A stretch of 64,000 nucleotides of DNA. Source: Diplonema papillatum (lineage: Eukaryota; Euglenozoa; Diplonemea; Diplonemida; Diplonemidae). The stretch covers positions 310,001 through 374,000 of the forward strand of contig JAPJBO010000027.1 of the NCBI GenBank assembly GCA_030068145.1. The letters are read 5' to 3'. Shown in pieces: positions 22,056-33,800 of this stretch. The notes beneath the pieces are model-generated. The model was not told the DNA's origin. It did no database searches and was given only the letters and a program-made list of their open reading frames with translations. Position numbers and translations under genes: made by a program. The number at the start of each line of letters is the position of its first letter. The first letter of the stretch is position 1.

Positions 22056-22243
22056 AGGTGACTCCGGAAGGGTCACTTTTACCGCGCTTTCGTCGTGGAG
22101 CAACCCGTGTCGATTGCAACTGTTGCGGGAAGTTACTGACCGAGTTCGTAATTCCAAAAGGCAATCTCTCTCAGGCATCATCAGGTGGCTCGCGGCAATT
22201 TCTTTGCCAAAGGAATGGGTGCCCCAAGATTTTTCTTCTTGAA
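22056..22243 (+). CDS. Candidate orphan exon encoding a Cys-rich zinc-binding segment
   Basis: A pyrimidine-rich TTTCTAG acceptor-like site precedes an open segment that ends at a GTATGC donor-like site. The encoded peptide contains DCNCCGKLLTEFVIPKG and, after ~20 residues, RQFLCQRNGCPKIF. That gives a C-x2-C ... C-x4-C arrangement able to bind one zinc ion. The gene has no ATG nearby and I could not find partner exons, so this may be one exon of a larger gene or a transposase remnant. No family assigned. Confidence 0.28.
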
Positions 22244-22309
22244 AGTATGCTAATACTGCAGGGAATAGTTGACTAGACCTCTTTGAGTTTGTGCTAACCA
22301 CGAATTGGG

Positions 22310-22410
22310 GAGTCGGGAAAGTGAAGAACAAAAACACCTTTTTTCCAACTACTATCTTTGTTTTCAAGAGCTAACACAAGCGAACTTTAGCTCTAAAAAC
22401 ACCGGATCTT
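22310..22410 (+). repeat. GCGAACTTTAACTCTAAAA dispersed repeat, diverged copy
   Basis: Carries AAGCGAACTTTAGCTCTAAA and weaker upstream similarity to the better copies at 27160-27290 and 48480-48607. Confidence 0.55.
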
Positions 22411-22612
22411 AAAACTTGAAACAGTCTCAAGAAGTCATGACCAAAAAGTCTAAGTCTGGAGACATGCAGTGGGCTGGTCGGTGCGCTGAACAACTGACCG
22501 CACCACGACCAGTCCATTCTTCAGCGTGAGGTGCTTCCAGGTAATGTACCGTTCAAGTGCTGAGCGTTGTTGACCGGGGCCATTCCCGAAAGCGGATTGG
22601 ACGAAACCCGCA

Positions 22613-23180
22613 ACCTTGCTGGTCACTCTCTTGTGCAGCCTTGGACCTGGCCGGCCAGAAACTGACCGGCCCAGCGGTCATACCCACGCCCGGTACACGT
22701 TTTAATGTAAAGTGCATTACAGATGTCGACCTTGCGGTCGATGCTGGCCGCTCCTTGCTGGTCACTCTTGTGCAGCTTTGGACCTGACCGGTCAGAAACT
22801 GACCGGCCCAGCGGTCAAAACCACGCCCGGTACACGTTTTAATGTAAAGTGCATTACAGATGTCGACCTTGCGGTCGTTGCTGACTGGTCACTCTCTGCA
22901 GCTTTGGACCTGGCCGGTCAGAAACTGACCGGCCCAGCGGTCATAACCACGCCCGGTACACGTTTTGATGTAAAGTGCATTACAGATGTCGACCTTGCGG
23001 TCGTTGCTGGCTGGTCACTCTCTGTGCAGCTTTGGACCTGGCCGGTCAGAAACTGACCGGCCCAGCGGTCATAACCACGCCCGGTACACGTTTTAACGTA
23101 AAGTGCGTTGCAGACGTCGACCTTGCGGTCGTTGCTGGCCGCCTTCTTCGGCGGCCTCGGACCCGACCGGTAAGAAACTG
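22613..23180 (+). repeat. Tandem repeat, 125-137-bp unit, about 4.5 copies
   Basis: Units share GGACCTGGCCGGTCAGAAAC, then TGACCGGCCCAGCGGTCAT, then CGCCCGGTACACGTTTTAAT and ATGTCGACCTTGCGGTCG. Anchor positions are 22643, 22780, 22906, 23034 and 23159. The units are full of GACCGGTC-type palindromes. Some frames stay open across units, but no domain is visible. Confidence 0.9.
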
Positions 23181-24725
23181 GCCTAAGGAGTCCGGAAATA
23201 AATAGTAGAGCGGACTTCCAAAAGCAACTTCCGCTGGCAGAAAATCTGCTCAAAGGATCAACCACTTCCAGACTGGACTTGTGTGTACTAGTACTTTCAA
23301 CTCCAGAAAGAAACGCCGTCGCAGGGACTCCGGAACAAGAGAAACAGAATGTCTACCCAAGCAGGCCTCACAAGCAAACAAAATCATATAGCAATGTCCC
23401 CGGATGGACGCTAGGGGCTTTTTGGTAACCGATGCTTCCTTGAGTTCAGCACAGACCCGACCAAAGACAATCATAGTTGTAGTACGCTACTCGCGGTCAA
23501 CTTATCTTCGGTTAGTAAACCCCTGCAAGAAAAAGTTCTTCGCAGAAGAACTACTCACGTTACACCACGTACTGAGAAAGATTGCACGCGTCATCAGTGT
23601 TTCCATGAACTCAGGGCTGTCCATGCTAATAAGCCTGCCCAAAGGTTGCAACCACCGGATGGGCTAGTCTGACACATGCTTACGTTGGGGAAAAGAAAGG
23701 CAAGCGTGAATCTCATAAACAAACAAAATGTCGGAAGATATTAATCTGTGCGTCTATACGAGATCGTCGGAAGCGCCAAACGAGCACTTCTTCCGTCGAA
23801 GTGTACCCTTTGCGTGCTTTGCTGCATGCAGGTCTCCAAACATTTCTCCTTTTTACAACAATTTCGTGGCTCTTGTCACGGAGACTGGCCCCCGTTCCTA
23901 GCAAGTGGACATCAACTCCCCGCCCCCCAGTAGTGTACCACCGCGCCTCGTAGTAGTTTACATGTTCGAACAGTCGGAAAACCTTTACGGTCCCGTCTCG
24001 TCTTGTCCCGCTCGTTGTATAGTAGGGCCCTGTAGTACCTGTGGTACTACGTGGTGGCACTACGTAGTGGGTTGTGGTAGATACCACACCTCGTAGGTGC
24101 ACGTAGCAGCTGAGGATTGCATCCACGAGCTCGTCATGAGGACCTCGAGGTCATCCTGAGGGTATGTTGGTAGCTAGTATACACACCTACGCAGTATGTG
24201 GTATCTAAATACCACCGTGTCCTCCGCGAATGAACTTGAAACCACTCGACAACTGCTGGAAACTAAAGGCGAGGTGGAAGAAGCGCCGCGTAGTTTACGA
24301 ACAGTCGGAAACCCTTTATGGTCCCGACTCGTCTCGTCCCGCTCCTTGCATAATAGCTTCCCGCGACTGAACTTGAAACCACTCGACAACTGCTAGAAGC
24401 TAAGCTGGTGAGGTGCGTTGCAGCACTGGAAGAAAAAAAAGAAGTACCGCAATCTCTTCGAATCCTGGAGGGGAAACGAAGAAGCGCGGCAACGATCGTC
24501 CGACAGGCAAACCTTGTTCGGCGCAAGCAACAAACCCTGAAACGGTGCCTGCGTGGGTCGGGAAGAATTAGCTCTGGAGCGGAGTCCCACTCCGTATGGA
24601 CCCGTGGCGCCAGAGAAGCCGCAGCCCCTCGGAGGAGAACGCCACCCCTGAACTTTGGGCAGCACGTGAATCGGGCTCCGGATGTTTTCAGAGGACGAGG
24701 ACGGGGCGGCCCACCTTTGGCGTAG
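23181..24725. other. Intergenic with local duplications
   Basis: GAACTTGAAACCACTCGACA plus ACTGCT occurs at about 24231 and 24369. GTAGTTTAC...CAGTCGGAAA...CTCGTCTCGTCCCGCTC recurs at 23950-24020 and 24293-24345. A GTAGTACC/GGTACTAC palindrome cluster lies at 24030-24090. No gene supported. Confidence 0.4.
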
Positions 24726-24755
24726 TTAAAGGGGGGGGGGGATCGAATAGCAGCA
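24726..24755 (+). repeat. Isolated G-run end of MITE family A
   Basis: TTAAA plus an 11-bp G-run plus ATCGAATAGCAG matches the left end of the element at 57983. No partner end is recognisable nearby, so this is a truncated copy. Confidence 0.5.
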
Positions 24756-24809
24756 GTTATTTGACGCGTGTCTGGCTGTAAAAAACACTGTCATGGTTTG
24801 ACCCTGCTA

Positions 24810-24986
24810 CACGGTGGTGAGGTACAGCCTCAGAAGCTGAAGTTAAAGAGCGTGCCCGAGGCACACCCGAAAAGCGGGTGTGCTACAACCAAAACGTGAG
24901 TAAATCTACACCCGAAAAAGCGGGCGTGACACCCGCTTTTCGAACTCCAGCTTTAACTCCAGCCTCTGAGGCTGGACCCCACCGTG
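24810..24986. mobile_element. 177-bp MITE (family C), TA target duplication, copy 1
   Basis: Inverted ends CACGGTGGTGAGGTACAGCC and the complementary GGCTGGACCCCACCGTG, with AGCTGAAGTTAAAG / CTTTAACTCCAGC just inside. TA on both flanks. The centre holds a second inverted pair of ACACCCGAAAAGCGGGTGT type. The sister copy is at 53933-54090. Confidence 0.8.
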
Positions 24987-25298
24987 TACTCTTCGGCCCA
25001 TCATGCCTCCCCGGAATTTCTTGTAGTGTGGGGTGTTATTGTTCGGCCCGGCCCTTTAAATGAGAGGCGCAGCCCGTCCGGCTGCGCGAAAGCATCCAAC
25101 AAACTACAACAAGAGCCGCGCCCGCTCTCCGGGATTACAGCGCGGAGCCATTGTGAATCATCGCGTGCTTCGTTGCATGCGAGCCTTTTTCTCCCAACTT
25201 CCCGTGCCACAGGCATGAAAATTCTTCTCCTAACACCCCAGGAGTCCTGTGGTTGACACAGGACGTCCAGAGCAAAAAAACTAGCGAAGGCCGCAGGC

Positions 25299-25938
25299 CT
25301 ACTGGGGGGGGCCCAAATACAATAGGTACCCAAATACAATATTACTTCGGAATACAATAGGTACGCTGAAATGGGGGTTTCGGTGAGCATTGTTTCGGAA
25401 TACGATATTATTTGTCCCCAGTGGGGTTTTGCAGGGGGTTCCACGGGCTTCCCCTCGCGAGAGCAGCTTTTTTGAACGAAGTTCAATGTGGAACATTCCT
25501 GAAGCCGAAAGTTCAATCCTACTGCTTGATTTCGCTATCTATGGCATTTTCCTCTGGTCAGGAATCAATAATTCCTGAGGCCCGCACCCAAACAAAAAGA
25601 AATGCCCCGTTTTTTATTTAGCCCGTGGTCCAGCGGTCACCACACCCACATGTGATGCTGAGGGTGCTGGTTCGATTCCTCGGCGGAGTGGTTTTTCCTT
25701 AGTCTGAAATGCCATCTGGGGGCCAGATTTTTGGCCACATCGAGTGTAGAAAAGGTGCCATACATGCCGGGGGGTAGCTCTTTCCACCCCACAAAATATT
25801 TGCCAAATTTCCTCCAATGTTGACCGCAAGTGCCTGCACCCAGACTATCAGCATCCAGAATGTTTGAAAACCCGGTTTTCTCTATCCTTCCCCTCCAAAT
25901 ACAATATTATACCTATTGTATTTGGGCCCCCCCAGTAG
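25299..25938. mobile_element. 640-bp MITE with G-run ends (family A, copy 2) carrying a tRNA-like segment
   Basis: The left end is CTACTGGGGGGGGCCCAAAT then ACAATAGGTA. The right end is the exact inverse, ending GGGCCCCCCCAGTAG. A tRNA-like segment lies inside at 25621-25690. The architecture matches 5196-5720 although the inner parts differ. Confidence 0.75.
25621..25690 (+). other. tRNA-like segment inside a MITE
   Basis: An A-box-like TGGTCCAGCGG and a perfect B box GGTTCGATTCC lie at tRNA spacing. The acceptor and anticodon stems do not pair properly, so this is tRNA-derived rather than a working tRNA gene. Confidence 0.55.
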
Positions 25939-27159
25939 GGAGCTTTTTCTGAAGACCTCACGGGGCGTCAAGGGCACATTATATAGAGCAAGCGCCCGAT
26001 GGCACGCATCCTGATCAACTCAGAACGTAGGTGCAGCTATGCTGATATGAGTTGGCGACTTATGAAAGCCCCGCCACTCCACCCACGATGCATACCCTGG
26101 ACGTGCTCTTTTGAGATACGTTTCGCTTACTCGGAAAAGGACCAGCGAAACAGCTGACTCTACGAGTAACATTTCAAAATCTGACATGGGCGGCTTCAGA
26201 TTGACTTCTGGCTGACAATTCAGCACAAAACAAGTTGTCGACAACTAACGAGTAAGAGTCTAAGTTTAAAGATTAAAACAAAACCACGCGTTTCTTTGTA
26301 GCTCGCGGAATGTGAAGGCACGTCCGCCTTCAGCACACGCACTGCCCCATACACTAAATGAATGCGCGCACCCCAACACCACCAAAGTACCCATATTCGA
26401 AGAAGGTCACCCGGATACTGTAGAATCCCAAGCAGACTTTTACTCCGAAAAGGGCCCGATTGAGATTCTTGAGGACAGCAGGCACGGAAACATACAATGC
26501 GCTTGAACCCCCTGCGCTAGTCATCTGGAAGCGCAATGCAAGAGACAAGAAATCAAGGCGTTACTGATTGCAGCTACAGCTTCTTGCATGAAAGAACCAA
26601 CGTAGGCAAGCGTTAAAGTGGGGTTATTATACGTTTGGACACCCGCCGTCTTTTCCTCGTGCCGTTTCTACGCGTGCGAAGATTGGCTGTTGCCGCTCAG
26701 GTCATCTCCGCTGCTCCGTACAAGGCACGAATATATTCGTAGCGGAAGCAGAGGGGAAGGAGAAGGGGGCTGTTTATAATGCTCAGCCTCGGTGCCTGAC
26801 TTGCGGTCGGGCCCCGAGGCTGGTGGGCATTTGCCGACAGCAGCTGCCAAACTGGAACGCCAGCGTTTGTAGGCCTGCCGTTGCCTCGTGGTAAGCGCAC
26901 ACCACTCAATTGTAGATTTGTCCATTCCATTGCATCCGTCACCGCCTGGCTTTGCCGCTGGGTTACTTTACAAGCCAGCCGACGACCCCGCACGCCCCCT
27001 TTGAAGGAGGCAATACAGCGCGAAATTTCGGTTGCACGTTGCTGCTCTATCTGCTTTCACCATCGTGGGCACAGAGACTCCCATAGAGGGGCGGAGTCGT
27101 TGCCGCATGTACCCGAATACCGAATACACTACTAAACGAGGTGACTCACTGAAATAAGA
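25939..27159. other. Intergenic, nothing recognised
   Basis: About 1.2 kb of short overlapping frames without domain, RNA or repeat signal. Confidence 0.35.
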
Positions 27160-27290
27160 AAACACCGCAAAATACATGGCGAAGAAACAACTAACACCCA
27201 CCCATAGCCCGAAGAGAACCCATGTAACCAAAGGCACCCGGTGACCCTAAAATCCCGGAATCTCAAGCGAACTTTAAGTCTAAAAGACAG
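27160..27290 (+). repeat. 120-bp dispersed repeat, copy 1
   Basis: Aligns over its length with 48480-48607: AGAGAACCCAT, AAAGG(C/T)CACCC, CTAAAATCCCGG, then GCGAACTTTAAGTCTAAAA. Diverged relatives lie at 7958-8010, 22310-22410 and 53620-53715. Confidence 0.75.
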
Positions 27291-28039
27291 GCGCTTCGTT
27301 TTGTTCGAGCGTGCCGGTTAATCGTTTTCCCACTACCAACGGTGCAGTCGTGACCATGTCCGGTCCACTGCGCAGCGAACTCCTCGTCGTGCTTTCCCCA
27401 CGCTTCCATGCACCATTTCAGACCGTCAGACGTGCGCATCTTCAGGACGTGCGTCTTTCCCCTGCTTGTTCCCAGCTCAATATTATCACGCCCGAAAACA
27501 CTGGAAATGCGAATGCAAAGTGTGGAAGTCCCACCTTGTCGATGCCGACTCAGCGAATCGTTTCGTTTTTTCCACCGCTCAGCGGATTTCGGTGTGGGCG
27601 GGTCTCCATGAGTAACGTTGTAAGAAACACAAAGCAAGACCTGCCCACTGCACGTCTGCTGTGTCTGGCTGCTTCGGCAGGCCGACAACTATCACCACCA
27701 CTCAGTGGATTTGGGTGCGTTCTTATATCATCCCCTTTGCCTTAATACCCGCGTTGCTGTTCCTTAGCACTGGTGGGGCAAAGTCGCGATGTGTGAAGAC
27801 AACCTTTCCTAGCCGAGGCCCCAGACCTGCTGAGTTTTGCGGGTGGGAGAGTCGTCTCCAGACCTCCCGTTTCCCCTCCCCTGCTGTTCCCTGTTTGTTC
27901 TCCGTCCCATTCCCGATTCACCTATTCGCTTTTACAGGAGTCCCACCTTCAGCAAATTCTGGGGCGGCTCTTGCATCAGCGGTATTCGTTGAAATTTTTC
28001 GCGCAGTCGCGAGAAAGAGCTCACCCGCCGGCCAGAGCG

Positions 28040-28212
28040 CCCGCTGCGGCACCAACTCCGGTGCCGCCACTCACTGTAGCAGAGCCGCAACCTGCAGCGC
28101 GCCTCCGGAGCGCCGTAGCAGTACGAAGAGAAAGGAGGAGACCGGAAACTCCCCGGAGAATATGGTCGCTGCACTCTAACTCGTCTCTCTCTCTCTCTCT
28201 CTCTCTTTCATG
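28040..28212 (+). repeat. Dispersed repeat ending in a CT microsatellite, copy 1
   Basis: The last ~60 bases (CTGCACTCTAACTCGTCTCT then a CT run) match 58960-59034, with weaker similarity upstream. The CT run looks like the tail of a repeat unit. Confidence 0.65.
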
Positions 28213-28585
28213 CCATCACCCCTCCACCCGGTTTGTAGCGTTATCGTTTCCTTGGGAGGTGGCACGGTAACAACGAACTCTGATCATCAAAAAAGTCAAA
28301 GAAAATGAAGGCAAAATAAAGCGGAGCTTAAGCAACCAAGCAATCCGTCAGCTGGCCAGGGTGGGCTTGTCGGCTCAGCTGCGTTCGGAATTGCGTTCGG
28401 AAGAGCGAAGAAAAACTTGCTCCGGGGCAGTCACCCGCAACATGCAAAGCTCGGGTCGGAATTAGCAGTGTCGCAGCTCCGACATCCCGTTATTCCTTAT
28501 GCCTTCGCCGACAACACGGATACAACTGCGCACGCCTGCGCATACGGAGATTGCATCTTCTTCAGTTGGGGGTCTTTTTATTGCT

Positions 28586-28830
28586 AACAATCTTGCGGGT
28601 TGCCCTTCGATGTATTGTGTAGGCTAAAAAGACGTAGGCAGCGTGTTTTGGTGGTTGATCAAATTCCCTACCTGAATATACACATGGTAAATAGAAGTGG
28701 GAAAACGATCACCCGGCGCGCACAAACAAGCTGGGCGAAGCGAAGGCCTAATGTGCTGCTGGTTGCAGGAAAACGAGAATGCAGAAGGGCAAAATATGAT
28801 GAAGGAAGGAAAATGCAATGCTTGCTGGCA
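28586..28830 (+). repeat. Dispersed repeat (family D), copy 1
   Basis: Shares AATCTTGCGGGTTGCCCTTC, GATGTATTG, GGCAGCGTGTTTTGGTGGTT and AAGTGGGAAAACGATCAC with 62706-62880. It is more distantly related to the tandem units at 59265-59756. Confidence 0.75.
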
Positions 28831-29059
28831 ACTAGTAACAGCTTCCCTGCGAAAGCTCCAAAGGAAGCTGCAGCCAGGCGGCAGTGATACGCCACCCTTC
28901 TGCCAAAGTGGACAAAAGAAAGTGAGGAAAACACTGCCAAAAGTGAGCAGGCGAAAGTGAGGAAAAAAATGAACTCAGCTTCGGTGAACGAGTACATTGT
29001 CGAAAGCTGTACTGCAGTGAACGCCGCGATGCCTCTCAGGGAGCATCGTTGGCCGAATA

Positions 29060-29300
29060 TCTTTTACATAAGCGCCAGCTTGAAAGGAAATGCTCGACGA
29101 TGCTGCCCGACAAAGAACAGAAGGGATCCAAAGTGCTGTAACTACCGAACCACGTGTTGAACGGACGTGAGGTCATGCGGGTCTTGGTGTAAGCGTGGTG
29201 TAAGCGAAGAACAAATCAGATTGTGTTTGTATTGTATTTGCCCCTTACCTCTATATTTCCCCCCTTCCATTCGGAGTCGAAGCAGCTACGTCGAGTATTT
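29060..29300 (+). repeat. Dispersed repeat (family E), copy 1
   Basis: CTTTTACATAAGCGCCAGCT through GGAGTCGAAGCAGC(T/A)ACGTC is nearly identical to 42344-42655. Copy 2 carries an extra segment in the middle. Confidence 0.85.
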
Positions 29301-29868
29301 TTTGGTTCCTTCCACAGACGCAGAGGTCGCTATCAATCGGGGCAGCGCGATTGATTGTCTCATGATCGGCCGACTACCGTACGTTCGTACGATTTCTCCG
29401 GGAAAGCTGAGTTCCAAACGGTTGGGCAACTCACGTCGCACTCTCTTTCCGAAGTCCTTTCAAGACAACTTGACGCTTGCATCAACGCAGGACTGAAAGG
29501 TCGGCCGTGTTCTACCACATTCGCCGCTTGCGTCCGTATTCTTCCATCCGTGTGTCTGCAAGAGCGAAACGGGTTTGCAACAAAGCCGTTTGCTTTGCTT
29601 GAAAGTGATAAACACTTTCAACGCGCTCCTCGGATCCAATCTTTGACACAGGGAAGCCCCCTTTTTGAGCACGACCCGAACCGTAACCTAAGATTCCCCA
29701 TCTTCAAAGTTAACCCCTTCCTCCCCTCCTTTCGTCCGCACGTGGCTGGTCGATTGAAGGAGCTCCCCCCACAATTGAAGGAAGACCGCTAAAAACTGCA
29801 GAGTTGTTGAACATTTGTCACCCCTTCGGCTGACACCATTTGCGCACTTAACCATGGTTAAGAAGACG

Positions 29869-29959
29869 ACTGAAAGCATAGACACAAAGATAGCTCAAAG
29901 CATCTGCAGAATAACACGAAATGCCTCCAGGCAAAAACCCGTTTTCACACTTCTTTCCT
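29869..29959 (+). repeat. Dispersed 90-bp repeat, copy 2
   Basis: Matches 1132-1221 with about one difference per ten bases. Confidence 0.75.
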
Positions 29960-30206
29960 GGGTTTCTCTCGCCCTTTGGATTTCTTTAGTGAAGAAGACC
30001 GGATGTTCGCATCAAAACATTGCATGGTGAGGCAGTCAAACACTCACGACCTTTTCCCCTCGCCAAGCTTGTACGAGTACAGCGAAACAATTCGGAGCCT
30101 ACCTGAGCAGGACGAAGAGGGTAGAGAAGCAACCGAAGAAGCAGACGCAAGCGATACATAAAACAGGAATAGAGGAGCAACGAAGCGGCCCGCGTCCGTG
30201 CCGAAA

Positions 30207-30638
30207 AGACCTGTCACGTCCGTGTACAACATGTCACGTTCAGCCCAGCCCTCCGACGGTGCAGACGATTCACCCATGCCCACCGTTACGAACGGAGCGG
30301 TCACATTCGTGCAGAGTCCGCCGAATGCAGACGACGGTGGTGCTGGTGGAGTGCAAAGCACATTGCGCGCCATGCCGTCTGTGACAATGAGACCTGTCAC
30401 ATCGGTGTACAACATGTCACGTTCAGCCCAGCCCTCCGACGGTGCAGACGACTCACCCATGCCCACCGATACGAACGGAGCGGTCACATTCGTGCAGAGT
30501 CCGCCGAATGCAGACGACGGTGGTGCTGGTGGAGTGCAAAGCACATTGCGCGCCATGCCGTCTGTGACAATGAGACCTGTCACATCGGTGTACAACATGT
30601 CACGTTCAGCCCAGCCCTCCGACGGTGCAGACGACTCA
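30207..30638. repeat. 183-bp tandem repeat, two full and one partial copy
   Basis: Units begin at 30207, 30390 and 30573 with AGACCTGTCAC; the third stops at about 30638. Copies are almost identical. The unit is exactly 61 codons long, so the frame is kept through every copy on both strands. Confidence 0.9.
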
Positions 30639-30779
30639 GAGATCCAGGCAAAAGAGTCCGGGACGGGCTTTGCTTCGGAGTGGCTCATGCACTCAAAAGT
30701 CGTCGTCAGCATCACCGCAATTCGAAGGGGTCTGTATAATTGCCCTCTTTTCTTTCTAGCTAGAAACGAAAAAACCTAG
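30231..30779 (+). CDS. Candidate repeat protein with 61-residue units (strand uncertain)
   Basis: From the first ATG the plus-strand frame gives 182 residues made of a 61-residue unit (MSRSAQPSDGADDSPMP ... AVTFVQSPPNADDGGAGG ... RAMPSVTM) repeated twice, then a partial unit and a short tail. It is Ser/Pro/Asp/Gly-rich and low in complexity. The opposite strand is equally open from an ATG at 30712 down to 30044 (222 residues) and ends in a hydrophobic segment. Both cannot easily be real, and the unit length alone explains double openness. No family recognised. It lies 109 bp upstream of the 1525-residue gene. Confidence 0.3.
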   Translation: MSRSAQPSDGADDSPMPTVTNGAVTFVQSPPNADDGGAGGVQSTLRAMPSVTMRPVTSVYNMSRSAQPSDGADDSPMPTDTNGAVTFVQSPPNADDGGAGGVQSTLRAMPSVTMRPVTSVYNMSRSAQPSDGADDSEIQAKESGTGFASEWLMHSKVVVSITAIRRGLYNCPLFFLARNEKT

Positions 30780-30887
30780 TCTCCTTGGGGGTCCGTTGAC
30801 TGTCAACGACACGGAAGAAGGGCGATAAAATGGTCGCAAGACTCAACTGAAGACGAAACGTCTAAGACAGAAGGTCGGCACGCCACC

Positions 30888-33800
30888 ATGGCGACAGACG
30901 TGTTGGCCCCTGTCGGCGATCTTCCTGCCGAGGGAGCTGTGAAGAATCTGATGCACTTGTCCAGCTCATTCGGCGGTCGTATGGAGCCTTTGAGCTTTAT
31001 GCTGGATAACAAGGTGGATGACGACGACTGGGAAGAGCGGTTTGGCCTCCCAGTCACTCGAAAGCCTCGGGCATGGAAGCTGAGCCAAAATGATGAGTTG
31101 TGGGACATGGGATCAGAGGTCAGGGCACAGGACCCGGCAGATGGGCAGCTGGTTTACACCACACACACCCGCGCGTCGCCCGTTTCTCATCAGTCCTTCC
31201 ATGGAAGCAACGTGCCATGTCTCAAACCATACTTCCCGGGCAACGCAACAGGGCAGATCACGCCTACCGGCTCCGCCTCGTTGAACAATGTTGCGAATCT
31301 GTACGCGTCTCCCGGCTTGGTATATAGACCTCCAGATGGGTGGTCGACGGAGAGGGTTCCTTGCACGCTTCACACCCGCCAGCCCTTCCACCGTTTGGTG
31401 GGGCGAAGCGCCAAAGGGCAGGCGGCAGCGCGCTGCGGCCGGCAGGCGCCCGCGCAGTCGGCTTCCGGGGCAAACCTGCCGTTCCACAGCGTCTCGCGCA
31501 ACTGGACGTTCGTCGCGACCACCGCGGACGGCGTCGTCTCGGCCTTCAAGCGGCCGCCCGAAGACGCCTGCGCCCTGCCGCCTCCGTGGCCCTTCGGCGG
31601 GCCCCCCTCGGCGCTGTGCGACAGCAACCGCGAACCACAGCACCTCGCCCGCCACCTCTCCCTCACCCCCACCGACGAAGCAGCCCAGGCCCTGCACTGG
31701 GCGGCCCAGCACGCCCGTGGAGGCGCGAAGCAGAGGCTCGCCGCCACGCCTCCTCTATTGCCCGGTTACCCCGCGCACCCGATCGCACCCCCCTCGGACG
31801 CCCTTAAGGATCCAGCGGCTCCGCAGCTGCGCGCCCACGAAGAGGCGGCAGCGCTCCGAGACCCGCCGCAGGTGGGCCTCGGGATAAAATTCGGAACCTC
31901 GGCCGACGCTTCGGCGCAGGCGCACCTTGCGTCGCGTTCGGCTGAAATCCTCAAACAAACAGCCCCGTCGCAGGAGACGCCGCGGAGGCTTTGCGACCCT
32001 GCCCTGCAGGAAGTGTCCATCCCCAACCTGGACCCCGCTGCTCCACCGTTCGCTCCAGGAGTACTCCGACCCCTCCCGCCCACTGGACCCGTGCAGCATC
32101 TCGTGAGTGCGACGACCGGAGGCACAGCGTCAGATGTGTCGAAGGGTGCTCCGAGCGTTCTGCGGGCGAAACCGCAGAGGCGGCCGAGAGAGAGGCGGTC
32201 TGCTAGTGGCAGCGACTTCGGTCTCGAGTTCTCGCAGAGCCTGCGGAAGGTTGAAAAAGCTGCCACGCGGGGGTTTCCCTTCAATTGGGATCGAAACGCT
32301 CTCAACCCGGCACCGGCGGCCAGCAACCGACCCGTCTTGCCGCGGGTCGAACCGACGCACGCACGACAGCACAAGACCGACAGTTGCACACAACACCGCC
32401 TTCTACCTTCGGACAACGCATCGTCGGAAACACAACAGCCCCCGACCCATTTCGAGCACTCTAAATCCAACGCCCGCTCCCAAGAACCGCTTCCCAGCCG
32501 TGCTGCAACCAGTGCCGTCCACGTGGTACCCCGGCAACACGAAGACAACGCCCCGCCTTCCTTCTGCGACGTCCCGTCCCGGGGCCTCGGTTCCGGCGGC
32601 GGGAACAGCCGCAGCCCGCCCGGCGCCGAAGCGGGCCCCGACACCTTCTTCATCACGAGCCCCCGCCTGGACGCCAGCAGCGCCCGCCCGCCCCCGCCAG
32701 AAGCGCTGGAGCGGGCCTCGGCCGCGGCACCACAACCGCGGGCCGAAGCACCGTGCCCTGTGGACGAGTCTGCGCCTGGCGGTGAAGCAGCTGCGGGCTG
32801 CGAACCTCGGGAAGACGCGCCCGAACAATCATCGTGCACACTCGACCCGCTCACCGGAAGCGGGCATGCAGGGAATGCGCCGGGGAAGGCGCCGCTGTTC
32901 GACCCCTCGGCGCCTTTTGCCGTTGAAGCAGCCGGCCGCTCGTCGCATCAAAAGACGAGGAAAGTGCTGGACAAGGTGTCGCTGGCACCTTTAATACCGT
33001 GTGCCGCAGGGTCGGAGGAGGACCCTGAGCTGAGCAGTCCGTCGACCGGCTGCGAAAACATCGCAACTCCGCCGGAGGAAGCGCGAGTGATGCGTGCGGG
33101 AACCGAACAGATACTTCCCAGCGGTGATAGCCATTGTGCACTCGTGTGGGCAGCAAGGTCGTCTGATCAGGAGATGCTGTCGGTGTTGGATGAACTGATG
33201 GCAGACCGGGAAAAAGCGCTGGAACGAGCGGAGGACCCTGGTTCATCCGCAATGATGATAAGCGTGATGCGGGCGACTGAAGCGCTCAGGGAAAAAGCCG
33301 AAGAAGCTTACGACCTGATCTACACATCACAGCACTCGGGTGCTCCGGGATCCGCCGAGCTTGGCCGAGGCAAGCAGCAGCAAGCCGGGCCGACGACGGT
33401 GCCGTGCATTGCGCAGGCCGACCTCCTCGAGTTTCTCGACCGCCGCGCCCAGGCCGCCGTCCCCTCCGCCGTGGCCCCCGCCTGCTCCCTCCGGCACTGC
33501 GCGGGGATCCTTTCCGTCTGCGAGGGCGCTCTTCTGGGCTCTCCGCTTGCGCAGCTCTACCCCGCGGCCCGTGGGGGGCTGCGTGGTGCACAGCTTCCGC
33601 AAGACTCGCCGGCGTCGGAGGCAGGCGCGGACGGCGAGTCTTGCGCGAAGGTGGACGACATGGTGCGGCCTTCGTCGCCGGACTCCGCTGCGCCGGGCAT
33701 CCGGCGGTACGAGTGGGTTTCCTTCTTTTGCAGGAGGGACGACACCGTGTCGCTCGACTACCTCCTCCGCTGGCCCGCCTCCATCGCGGCCGCGGTGCTG

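Larger units (their letters stand above)
27291..30206. other. Intergenic block of dispersed repeats
   Basis: Holds repeat copies at about 28040-28212, 28586-28830, 29060-29300 and 29869-29959. A minus-strand frame (27263-27688) contains a protein-like stretch (VLKMRTSDGLKWCMEAW) but no identifiable domain. I cannot support a gene. Confidence 0.4.

Noticed and set aside
22613-23180. Repeat-protein gene across the tandem array
   Set aside because: Unit length varies (125-137 bp) and is mostly not a multiple of three, so no frame is maintained consistently.
27263-27688. Minus-strand frame with a PH-like stretch (VLKMRTSDGLKWCMEAW)
   Set aside because: Too short and isolated; no start context, no neighbouring exons and no full domain pattern.
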